In this document: positions 1 through 5,242 of the stretch, piece by piece
How positions within the stretch are numbered: position 1 is the first letter of the stretch
How the letters are laid out: every line of letters begins with the position of its first letter
Assembly: GCA_028691335.1 (NCBI GenBank)
Contig: JAQUZK010000094.1
Location: 1 to 5,939 of the forward strand
Direction of reading: 5' to 3'
DNA length: 5,939 nt
Source: Candidatus Izemoplasmatales bacterium
GTDB taxonomy: Bacteria; Bacillota_I; Bacilli_A; Izemoplasmatales; Hujiaoplasmataceae
Notes under the pieces: model-generated
Seen by the model: only the letters and a program-made list of their open reading frames with translations
Told to the model about the DNA's origin: nothing
The model's database searches: none
Made by a program: the position numbers and the translations under genes

Positions 1-171
1 GTTCTCCCGGTTTAAGAACGCTTTACTTCCATATCTTTTATATATGTTAATCAGATATTTAAGGTTTCCTATGTCATATCCTCCATATATCTCTGATGCA
101 TCAGATATTGATTTACCCTTTATAACATGCTCTTCACACATCTTCATTTTTTGCTCTAGTGTTAATCTCAT
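1..171 (-). CDS. IS3-family-like transposase OrfA, N-terminal fragment
   Basis: The frame opens with ATG at 171 and runs open for 57 codons to the window edge, so only the N-terminus is seen. It begins MRLTLEQKMKMCEEHV and continues through SISDASEIYGGYDIGNLKYL and IYKRYGSKAFLNREN. This resembles the N-terminal helix-turn-helix of IS3-type OrfA proteins, which bind the element's terminal repeats and supply the DNA-binding half of the transposase. In IS3 elements the catalytic DDE half is usually made from OrfB by programmed frameshifting; that part is not present here. A GGGAG ribosome site lies 12 bases before the ATG (184-188), a longish spacing. Nothing in the visible part is broken, so it may be active. 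A chromosomal helix-turn-helix protein of the same fold is the main alternative. Confidence 0.7.
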   Translation of the reverse strand, partial: MRLTLEQKMKMCEEHVIKGKSISDASEIYGGYDIGNLKYLINIYKRYGSKAFLNREN

Positions 172-208
172 AAAATAAAAAAGCTCCCTTCATCAGAGTG
201 GTATGGTT

Positions 209-217
209 ATTATACCA
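209..217 (-). promoter_or_regulatory. Extended -10 promoter of the IS transposase gene
   Basis: The minus strand reads TGGTATAAT, a perfect TATAAT with the TG extension. No good -35 is seen; TTCCAA at 230-235 has only a 15-base spacer. The -10 lies inside an inverted repeat with six-base arms, TATGGT (202-207) and ACCATA (214-219), which could be a binding site for the transposase or a host repressor. Transcription would start near 202, about 30 bases before the ATG. Confidence 0.5.
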
Positions 218-252
218 TATCTCCAACTTTTGGAAGCTATTTCAATTCAATA

Positions 253-326
<74 letters not shown>

Positions 327-343
327 ATTTTTAACGCAAAAAT

Positions 344-373
344 ATGATAACACAGAGAATAGCTCTATGTCAA
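344..373 (-). promoter_or_regulatory. Sigma-A promoter of tRNA-Gly
   Basis: The minus strand has a consensus -35 TTGACA (368-373), an 18-base spacer and a -10 TATCAT (344-349), placing the start near 337, about 11 bases before the mature tRNA. The spacer is itself an inverted repeat (350-370): ACATAGAG and CTCTGTGT around a five-base loop, with one G-T pair. Followed by TATCATATTTTTG, it may double as a weak terminator for rsmH, whose stop is at 384. Confidence 0.7.
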
Positions 374-383
374 CTATTATTTT

Positions 384-1304
384 TTAATTTTTAATAATCA
401 CTCTTAATTTGGCACTATGAGCTCTATTGTTTTCGCTTAATTCATCAATATCTGCTGTAACAACCTTTTTATTGACTAAATCAATTACAGGTTTTTCATC
501 CACAATAATCGCTAAACCTTTTGGTATTTCTATTATAGATAATTTTTTAAATAATCTTTTACATATTCTATCTTCAAGAGAATGGAAAGTAATTACCGCT
601 AACCTTCCTCCTTGCTTTAATAATTCTATTGAATCATTAAGAGAATCTTCTAAAATATCAAGTTCGTTGTTTACTTCTATTCTCAAAGCTTGAAAAACTT
701 TTTTTGCTGGGTGGCCTTTTTTATGAAGCTCTTTAGTTGGTATCGAGGCCTTAATTATATCCACTAAATCAAACGTTGTATTAATAGGAGATTCTTCTCT
801 AGTTTTAACAATTCTATTTGCGATTTGTCGGGAATATTTTTCTTCTCCATATTCGAAAAATATTCTAACTAAATCTGAAAATGAGTAATTGTTAACTACA
901 TCATATGCTGTTTTTGATGCTGATTGATCCATTCTCATGTCTAGTGGAGAATCAAATCGATATGAAAATCCTCTTTCAGGGATATCAAACTGAAATGATG
1001 ATACACCTAAGTCAAATATTATTCCATCAACACTCTCTACGTCTAAATCATTAAGTCTCTTCTTGGCGTTTTTAAAATTATCGTTTATAGCATAAAAATT
1101 ATTATAACTACTAAGACGATTTTTAGTTTTTTCAATTGCATATATGTCTTGATCAAAGCCATATAGAACACCATGATCTAATCTTTTGAGTATTTCTTCA
1201 GAATGGCCTCCACCACCTAAAGTCATATCAATATATATACCATTTGGATTAATATTTAGTAATTCAATTGTTTCGTTTAATAATACAGGAATATGTTTTT
1301 CCAT
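384..1304 (-). CDS. rsmH: 16S rRNA (cytosine-1402-N4)-methyltransferase RsmH
   Basis: RsmH (MraW) uses S-adenosylmethionine to methylate N4 of C1402 in the 16S rRNA decoding centre, acting on the assembled small subunit in the cytoplasm. The 306-residue protein has the family's usual length and motifs: PVLLNE at 6-11, the SAM-binding loop DMTLGGGGHS (26-35), DLGVSSFQ (98-105), RGFSYRFDSPLDMRMD (111-126), EYGEEKYSRQIA (151-162), FQALRIEVNNEL (204-215), ITFHSLEDR (238-246) and the C-terminal AHSAKLR (295-301). The ATG at 1304 is supported by GGTGAT at 1310-1315, a match to the 16S tail. It has its own promoter and is cut off from yceD-rpmF by a hairpin. Unusually, mraZ is not upstream and no ftsL or other division gene is downstream; tRNA-Gly and an IS follow. 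Confidence 0.97.
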   Translation of the reverse strand: MEKHIPVLLNETIELLNINPNGIYIDMTLGGGGHSEEILKRLDHGVLYGFDQDIYAIEKTKNRLSSYNNFYAINDNFKNAKKRLNDLDVESVDGIIFDLGVSSFQFDIPERGFSYRFDSPLDMRMDQSASKTAYDVVNNYSFSDLVRIFFEYGEEKYSRQIANRIVKTREESPINTTFDLVDIIKASIPTKELHKKGHPAKKVFQALRIEVNNELDILEDSLNDSIELLKQGGRLAVITFHSLEDRICKRLFKKLSIIEIPKGLAIIVDEKPVIDLVNKKVVTADIDELSENNRAHSAKLRVIIKN

Positions 1305-1324
1305 AATTTATCACCACTCTAATT

Positions 1325-1333
1325 ATTATATCA
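1325..1333 (-). promoter_or_regulatory. Extended -10 promoter of rsmH
   Basis: The minus strand reads TGATATAAT, a perfect TATAAT (1325-1330) with the TG extension. The region 17 bases upstream is a poor -35 because it lies inside the rpmF terminator hairpin. Transcription would begin near 1318, giving a leader of only about 14 bases that just includes the GGTGAT ribosome site. Confidence 0.6.
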
Positions 1334-1340
1334 TAAAGGC

Positions 1341-1379
1341 AAAAGAAAAACGTTGAAAATTCAACGTATCTTTTCTTTT
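1341..1379 (-). terminator. Intrinsic terminator of yceD-rpmF
   Basis: A perfect inverted repeat ACGTTGAA/TTCAACGT (1350-1367) is followed on the minus strand by TTTTCTTTT (1341-1349). The T tract can also pair with AAAAGAAAA (complement of 1371-1379) across a three-base bulge, so the full hairpin reaches into the rpmF stop codon. The near-symmetry means it could also stop transcription on the plus strand. It separates rpmF from rsmH. Confidence 0.85.
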
Positions 1380-1572
1380 ATTCAGCTTCTTTTTCAACTT
1401 TTGGTTCAACAACTAATTTACCTTTGTAAAATCCGCATGATTTACAAACTTGATGAGAAAGTGTTAGTTCACCGCAGTTAGGACATACAGCCATTGCTGG
1501 AGCATGTAATTTAAAATTTGTTCTTCTTTTTCTTTTTCTAGTCTTACTAATTCGTCTTTGTGGTACAGCCAT
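1378..1572 (-). CDS. rpmF: 50S ribosomal protein bL32
   Basis: bL32 is a small structural protein of the large ribosomal subunit. The 64-residue product opens with the hallmark MAVPQRRISKTRKRKRR. It has an rRNA-binding basic N-terminus and then a zinc ribbon with four cysteines, C30 and C33 (CPNC) and C43 and C46 (CKSC), followed by GFYKGK. This is the zinc-binding (C+) form rather than the cysteine-less paralogue some Firmicutes switch to under zinc shortage. The C-terminus runs on with an acidic VEPKVEKEAE tail. The start at 1572 is fixed by GGAGGG six bases upstream (1579-1584), and that site overlaps the TAA stop of yceD, so the two genes are probably translationally coupled. yceD-rpmF is a widely conserved pair. 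Confidence 0.98.
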   Translation of the reverse strand: MAVPQRRISKTRKRKRRTNFKLHAPAMAVCPNCGELTLSHQVCKSCGFYKGKLVVEPKVEKEAE

Positions 1573-1584
1573 GTATAACCCTCC

Positions 1585-2055
1585 TTACTTTTTTAGTTTT
1601 GAAAATGGATTGTTTTCTATTATTTCTTCTTCAGTAAATTTCTCTTTTTCTGCAGTAAAATCTACATTTGCATCAAGCGCAACAACTCTCATAGGTTTTT
1701 CAACGAGAATTTCAGAGAAAATATACGAATCTAAATCAATAGTAATTCCTTCGATTATATGAGTATCATCATCAACATAATCAACAGAGAAATTTATCTG
1801 TGAATCAAAGTCTAACTTAACTTCTACTTGTTTTAAACTAACAGAACATATCATTACAAGAGTAGTCTTAATATTTAGATTGAAAGTAAAAACTTGATCT
1901 ATACGACTATAATCATACGAGCCATAAACCTTGGTTTCCAAGATATCTTTGAAATCATCAAAGTCATCCTTTAAATACTTTCTTAAGTCAATCGATTCAT
2001 CTATTAAGTTATCATTAGTTGCTTTTTTAATCAGTTCATGAATTGTCCATTTCAA
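1585..2055 (-). CDS. YceD/DUF177 family protein (YlbN-like), large-subunit rRNA accumulation factor
   Basis: This is assigned to the YceD/DUF177 family from its position directly before rpmF, its size (156 residues from the start chosen here) and its sequence. It opens KWTIHEL, close to Bacillus YlbN, has a central beta-rich section (FTFNLNIKTTLVMICSVSLKQVEVKLDF) and ends with the acidic stretch and ENNPFSKLKK. Family members are linked to 23S rRNA accumulation and 50S assembly; the exact activity is not known. I choose the TTG at 2055, which has GAGGTGAT (2060-2067) at ideal spacing. A longer frame from ATG at 2082 is rejected because that ATG touches the -10 box and lies upstream of the predicted transcript start. 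The stop is embedded in the rpmF ribosome site. Confidence 0.85.
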   Translation of the reverse strand: MKWTIHELIKKATNDNLIDESIDLRKYLKDDFDDFKDILETKVYGSYDYSRIDQVFTFNLNIKTTLVMICSVSLKQVEVKLDFDSQINFSVDYVDDDTHIIEGITIDLDSYIFSEILVEKPMRVVALDANVDFTAEKEKFTEEEIIENNPFSKLKK

Positions 2056-2059
2056 TTCT

Positions 2060-2067
2060 ATCACCTC
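2060..2067 (-). promoter_or_regulatory. Ribosome site that decides the TTG start of yceD
   Basis: GAGGTGAT on the minus strand is an eight-base match to the anti-Shine-Dalgarno core AGGAGGTGATC. The last G of GAGG is eight bases before the TTG at 2055, while no such site precedes the upstream ATG. Confidence 0.8.
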
Positions 2068-2081
2068 ATCACAGCAAATCA

Positions 2082-2110
2082 ATTATACTTTTTTATATAA
2101 TAAATGTCAA
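2082..2110 (-). promoter_or_regulatory. Consensus sigma-A promoter of yceD-rpmF
   Basis: The minus strand has a perfect -35 TTGACA (2105-2110), exactly 17 bases of AT-rich spacer and a perfect -10 TATAAT (2082-2087). Transcription should begin near 2075, leaving a leader of about 20 bases. This is the strongest promoter in the window, as suits a ribosomal protein operon. Confidence 0.9.
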
Positions 2111-2150
2111 GAAAAAAATCTAGTAAAACTTAAGCCTAAAAACATTTTGT

Positions 2151-2179
2151 TTCATTTTCTAATCTAAATGCGTTATAAT
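2151..2179 (+). promoter_or_regulatory. Promoter of mrp
   Basis: A perfect -10 TATAAT lies at 2174-2179. The only -35 candidate at 17 bases is TTCATT (2151-2156), a three-of-six match, so the promoter may be weak or need an activator. A bracketing repeat, TTTCTAATC (2156-2164) and GGTTAGAAA (2186-2194), has arm centres 30 bases apart. Transcription would start near 2186. It is divergent from the yceD promoter, with about 40 bases between the -35 boxes. Confidence 0.6.
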
Positions 2180-2210
2180 GATTATGGTTAGAAACTAAGG
2201 AGGCAAAGCA

Positions 2211-3185
2211 ATGGATGAATTTGCGATAATCAAAGAAAAAATCGGGGAAGTTATCGACCCGAGTTGTAACCAAAAACTAAAAGATAACGACAGTATTAAA
2301 CATGTTGGTGTTGATGAAAACAACACTGTTATATTAATTATTGAGGTTCAAGAAAAAGAACCGAATCATACAAAACAAATCACAAGAGATATTGCAAAAA
2401 TTCTAAAACTAGAATTAGGATATGCTGGAGTGAAAATTGAGTTTACTAAAAGAAAACTTAGAAACAAAGAAGCTAAAACATTACTTATCGCATCAGGAAA
2501 AGGCGGTGTAGGCAAATCAACAGTTACCGCTAATTTAGCTTATGCACTGACAAGAATGGGCAAAAAAGTCGCTGTAATTGATGCGGATATCTATGGCGCT
2601 AATATGCCAAAGATTTTCAACGCTACTAATCATAAACTTTTAGGAGATCAAAACGGAAAAATTTTCCCATTTGAGATTGATAATATTCAAATGGTTTCCA
2701 CAGAATATTTAGTAGAAGAAAACAGAGCTCTTATGCTTAGAGGTCCAATGCTAGGCAAAGTGTTAAAACTTTTCTTTGAAGATACTCTTTGGAGTGAGGA
2801 GATAGATTATTTTTTAGTTGATTTACCTCCTGGTACTGGCGATGTCATGATGGATCTGAAGAATTTTTCTGAAGACGCAAAATTAGTGATCGTGACTACA
2901 CCTCAAGAAAGTGCAGCTCATATAGCAATAAAGGCTGGATACGCTGCGAAAGATTTAAACCAAGAAGTTCTAGGCGTTATAGAAAATATGTCTTATTTTG
3001 AAGCAAATAATGAGTTTCATTACATCTTTGGAAAAGATGGTGGAAAAAAAGTGGCTGACGAACTATTAGTTGAATTGTTAGCCCAAATTCCAATAACATC
3101 TTATGATAAAATCATTTGTAAAGAAACCGATATGGCAGGGATAATTTACCTAAATTTAGCAAAAAAAATTATGAAATTATTATAA
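2211..3185 (+). CDS. mrp: Mrp/NBP35 (ApbC, SalA-like) P-loop ATPase
   Basis: This 324-residue cytoplasmic ATPase belongs to the Mrp/NBP35 family, whose members act as iron-sulfur cluster carriers or, for Bacillus SalA, as an ATP-dependent DNA-binding regulator. An N-terminal MIP18/DUF59 domain (about 4-80) precedes the P-loop domain. That domain has the deviant Walker A GKGGVGKST (96-104) with its signature lysine K97, the A' motif IDADIYG (123-129), RGPMLGK (177-183) and the Walker B/switch DLPPGTGD (204-211). The CXXC pair that normally follows ENMS in cluster-carrying Mrp is absent: the sequence is ENMSYFEANNEFHYIFGKDGG (258-278). The only cysteines are C19 and C303. From memory, Bacillus SalA likewise lacks this motif, so a SalA-like role is possible. 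The ATG at 2211 has AAGGAGG at 2197-2203, seven bases upstream. It is monocistronic, with its own promoter and terminator. Confidence 0.94.
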   Translation: MDEFAIIKEKIGEVIDPSCNQKLKDNDSIKHVGVDENNTVILIIEVQEKEPNHTKQITRDIAKILKLELGYAGVKIEFTKRKLRNKEAKTLLIASGKGGVGKSTVTANLAYALTRMGKKVAVIDADIYGANMPKIFNATNHKLLGDQNGKIFPFEIDNIQMVSTEYLVEENRALMLRGPMLGKVLKLFFEDTLWSEEIDYFLVDLPPGTGDVMMDLKNFSEDAKLVIVTTPQESAAHIAIKAGYAAKDLNQEVLGVIENMSYFEANNEFHYIFGKDGGKKVADELLVELLAQIPITSYDKIICKETDMAGIIYLNLAKKIMKLL

Positions 3186-3210
3186 AAACTCCTGAAAAGG
3201 AGTTTTTTTT
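3184..3210 (+). terminator. Bidirectional terminator between mrp and the convergent regulator gene
   Basis: AAAAACTCC (3184-3192) pairs perfectly with GGAGTTTTT (3199-3207) around TGAAAA, and the plus strand continues in T to 3210. The A run on the left gives a U tract on the minus strand too, so the hairpin can end both mrp (stop at 3185) and the regulator gene arriving from the right (stop at 3213). Confidence 0.92.
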
Positions 3211-3212
3211 AT

Positions 3213-4448
3213 TTACGCTTGTAGAGATTTTTTAATGACATCATACTTCACTCGATATACTAAAGCATCTTTATATCTATTTCTACTATCAAGAATATCA
3301 GATATTTTGTATAAAATGCGTTTAATCAAGTAAAGATTTTGAATATTCTCGGCTTCTGGCAAAAGGTAGTTTATATAATAATCCTTTATAAGCATTCCTT
3401 CATTCTTCTTGATTAATTTTAGAATATGACAATAATCTATCTTTGATTTCATTTCATAATGCAAACTTTCAATTAAAGAAAAAACCTCTTTGTAATTGTC
3501 TATCTCACTATTTTCAAGATAAAACTTTGCTTTATAAAACAATCCCAATAAATAGAATCTACCATTATTACGTATTTTATCTATATATTCAATTGGTTTA
3601 TCTTGTTCCATAGATGCTAATAAGTAATAATAGTTATATTCATCATCATCTAGGTACGGAGCGATACTTTGTTCAAAATAATCTTGTTCTCCTACACCAT
3701 CATAGATAAGAAAGATTTGTCGCCAATAATTATGTTCTACTATTCTTTTAATATTTGAGTGCTTAACAAAAACATTTAAAGCTATATTTGAAGGTTCAAT
3801 CGTACTAAACCCAAATTCTAAGTTTCCATAAGTTATAAACTTAGCTAAATTTACTAAAGAATAGCTTAATTCATCCTTAATAATGATTCTATCTATTTGA
3901 TCAAGGATACATTTAGATGTACTAAAATTTTCTATCATAATATTATAGAAGCATCCATACATCATAAATATTGAGAACCCGATATCTTCAAGTGAGTTAA
4001 GATACTTATGTAGTTCTACATAAACTAAACGAGCATTTTCTTTATCTTTCTCAAGAATATAATATCCCAACTTAACAACTTGTAAAAGGGCTGAAAACTG
4101 ATACTTATCAATGTCATCAAATAATTTCTTATACTCATGAACATCTTTCCAAAAGAATAAATAAATACTTTTTTCTAAATAATCCATTTGTTCTTCAGGA
4201 AAAGAGATTTCCCCAGCGGGAATTAAAGCTCTTTCCATCAAGAGATTAAGTTGTTCCATATTAGGAACAAGTTGATGGGTTTCAACTTTACAAAGATATG
4301 TGTCAGAACAAATTTTTGAAGACATCTCTTGTTGAGACATTTTAAACTCTAACCTCTTTTGTTTTAGTAGTTCTCCAATAGATCTGTAATAGTAATTTCT
4401 CGATACCTCATTTCTTTTTTTAATACTTTTTTCAATTTCCTTTTGCAT
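3213..4448 (-). CDS. Rgg/PlcR-like transcriptional regulator: N-terminal XRE helix-turn-helix plus long helical C-terminus
   Basis: The 411-residue protein has an XRE/Cro-type helix-turn-helix at about residues 24-73: IGELLKQKRLEFKMSQQEMS, then SDTYLCKVE and NMEQLNLLMER. Some 340 predicted helical residues follow, rich in Ile, Lys and Tyr, resembling the TPR-like repeats of Rgg, PlcR and PrgX regulators that bind peptide signals. Peptide binding is inference only. It is longer than a typical Rgg (roughly 280-300 residues). I start it at ATG 4448, which has AGGAGA (4456-4461) seven bases upstream; a start 13 codons earlier would sit on the predicted transcript start. The gene stands alone between two housekeeping units, with its own promoter and a palindrome at its start site. 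No small peptide gene is seen in the flanking gaps. The target genes are unknown. Confidence 0.8.
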   Translation of the reverse strand: MQKEIEKSIKKRNEVSRNYYYRSIGELLKQKRLEFKMSQQEMSSKICSDTYLCKVETHQLVPNMEQLNLLMERALIPAGEISFPEEQMDYLEKSIYLFFWKDVHEYKKLFDDIDKYQFSALLQVVKLGYYILEKDKENARLVYVELHKYLNSLEDIGFSIFMMYGCFYNIMIENFSTSKCILDQIDRIIIKDELSYSLVNLAKFITYGNLEFGFSTIEPSNIALNVFVKHSNIKRIVEHNYWRQIFLIYDGVGEQDYFEQSIAPYLDDDEYNYYYLLASMEQDKPIEYIDKIRNNGRFYLLGLFYKAKFYLENSEIDNYKEVFSLIESLHYEMKSKIDYCHILKLIKKNEGMLIKDYYINYLLPEAENIQNLYLIKRILYKISDILDSRNRYKDALVYRVKYDVIKKSLQA

Positions 4449-4475
4449 TTTAATTTCTCCTAGTAATATAAATTT

Positions 4476-4486
4476 TGTCATTGACA
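4476..4486. promoter_or_regulatory. Candidate operator of the Rgg-like regulator
   Basis: TGTCA-T-TGACA is a perfect palindrome with five-base arms around one base. It lies at the predicted transcription start (about 4486), six bases downstream of the -10 box. A protein bound here would block the gene's own promoter, so autorepression is the simplest reading. This is inference. Confidence 0.4.
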
Positions 4487-4492
4487 TTTATT

Positions 4493-4521
4493 ATTATAAT
4501 ACTTTTTTAAAATAATTTAAA
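4493..4521 (-). promoter_or_regulatory. Promoter of the Rgg-like regulator gene
   Basis: The minus strand has TTTAAA (4516-4521, four of six -35 bases), a 17-base spacer and a perfect -10 TATAAT (4493-4498). The DNA upstream (about 4521-4555) is almost pure A/T with A and T runs, which resembles an UP element. The transcript would start near 4486, giving a leader of roughly 38 bases. Confidence 0.65.
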
Positions 4522-4586
4522 AAATTTTTTTTGATAAATTTTTATTTTTGTTTTAGCCAACCAGTATTTATCGCCTAAATATAGAG

Positions 4587-4623
4587 AAAAAAATGCCTTG
4601 AATTTTTTACAATTCAGGCATTT
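4587..4623 (-). terminator. Terminator of dnaD-nth, built partly from nth coding sequence
   Basis: On the minus strand AAATGCCTGAATT (4611-4623) pairs with AATTCAAGGCATTT (4591-4604) with one bulged base, followed by a run of seven T that starts within the 3' arm (4587-4593). The first arm is the last codons of nth and the stop codon lies in the loop, so the terminator and the gene end share bases. Confidence 0.92.
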
Positions 4624-5242
4624 TACAATATTCAATTATCGGGCATTTTTTGCAATTTGGTTTTCTAGCAGTGCAAAAATATCTACCGAAAAATATTAAC
4701 TTATGGTGTAAAGAAATCCAATACTCTTGAGGAAATAAACTCATGAGTTTCTTTTCAATAATAAGAGGAGTAGCTTTCTTACTAGCGAACCCAAGTCTAA
4801 TAGAAACTCTTGAAACATGTGTATCAACAGCTATCCTGGGAACGTGGTGCATTTCTGCTAAGTAAACATTTGCTGTTTTTCTTCCCACTCCAGGTAAAGA
4901 CTCAAGCTCAACTTGTGTTTTAGGAATCATACCAGAGTACTTATTAATTATTATATCAACTGTATTCTTGATATTTTTTGCTTTATTTCTATACAAACCT
5001 AGGTTTCTAATATCATTTTCTATTTCTTCAGTACTTGCTTTTTCAATACTTACTAGACTATCGTATTTTTCAAACAATCTATCAGTAACTTTATTTACCG
5101 CTTGATCTGTTGTTTGAGCACTTAACATGATAGCTATAAGGAGCTCATAATCCTTGTGATAGTTAAGCTCACATCTAGCGTTGGGGTAAAGCTTTGAAAT
5201 TTCATCATATATTTTAAGTGCAACTTCTTGTTTTTTGGTCAT
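4607..5242 (-). CDS. nth: Endonuclease III (DNA glycosylase / AP lyase)
   Basis: Endonuclease III removes oxidised pyrimidines from DNA and cuts the resulting abasic site, starting base-excision repair. The 211-residue product matches the usual length of about 210-220. It shows LLIAIMLSAQTTD (34-46), the helix-hairpin-helix LPGVGRKTA (116-124) with catalytic lysine K122, VDTHVSR (139-145) with catalytic aspartate D140, and the complete iron-sulfur loop C190-x6-C197-x2-C200-x5-C206. All key residues are present, so it should be active. The ATG at 5242 overlaps the dnaD stop as ATGA; AAAGGAG at 5254-5260 lies 11 bases upstream, rather far, so translation probably relies on coupling to dnaD. The dnaD-nth order is known from Bacillus and relatives, and the gene closes this operon. 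Confidence 0.97.
   Translation of the reverse strand: MTKKQEVALKIYDEISKLYPNARCELNYHKDYELLIAIMLSAQTTDQAVNKVTDRLFEKYDSLVSIEKASTEEIENDIRNLGLYRNKAKNIKNTVDIIINKYSGMIPKTQVELESLPGVGRKTANVYLAEMHHVPRIAVDTHVSRVSIRLGFASKKATPLIIEKKLMSLFPQEYWISLHHKLIFFGRYFCTARKPNCKKCPIIEYCKMPEL

Larger units (their letters stand above)
1..225 (-). mobile_element. Partial IS3-like insertion sequence, 5' end only
   Basis: This is the left part of an insertion sequence that continues beyond base 1. Support comes from the transposase-type helix-turn-helix reading frame at 1-171 and a non-coding leader of about 54 bases, a usual length between an IS3-family tip and its first gene. The outer end is placed at about 225 because the minus strand there reads TGGAG, and IS3-family tips usually begin with TG. 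The other end and the target duplication lie outside the window, so the boundary is an inference. The element sits 27 bases from the 3' end of tRNA-Gly. Confidence 0.55.

Noticed and set aside
222..234. TCCAA-CTT-TTGGA hairpin as a tRNA-Gly terminator
   Set aside because: It has only five base pairs and no T tract on the minus strand, so it is unlikely to terminate transcription.
427..693. Plus-strand open frame of 88 codons inside rsmH
   Set aside because: It is the antisense shadow of rsmH, with no ribosome site or promoter, and the composition looks like reverse-translated coding sequence.
1571..1762. Plus-strand open frame of 63 codons opposite yceD
   Set aside because: It is antisense to the conserved yceD-rpmF operon and has no supporting signals; it is a shadow frame.
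2111..2150. Extra gene or RNA element in the yceD-mrp divergent gap
   Set aside because: The 155-base gap is accounted for by two promoters and two leaders; I see no conserved riboswitch-like fold or reading frame.
4449..4487. Thirteen extra codons at the front of the regulator gene (ATG at 4487)
   Set aside because: This start coincides with the predicted transcription start and has no ribosome site; the internal ATG at 4448 has AGGAGA at seven bases.
4488..4606. Possible peptide-pheromone gene beside the Rgg-like regulator
   Set aside because: No short frame with a start, ribosome site and signal-peptide-like sequence exists on either strand; the gap holds only an AT-rich promoter region and the nth terminator.
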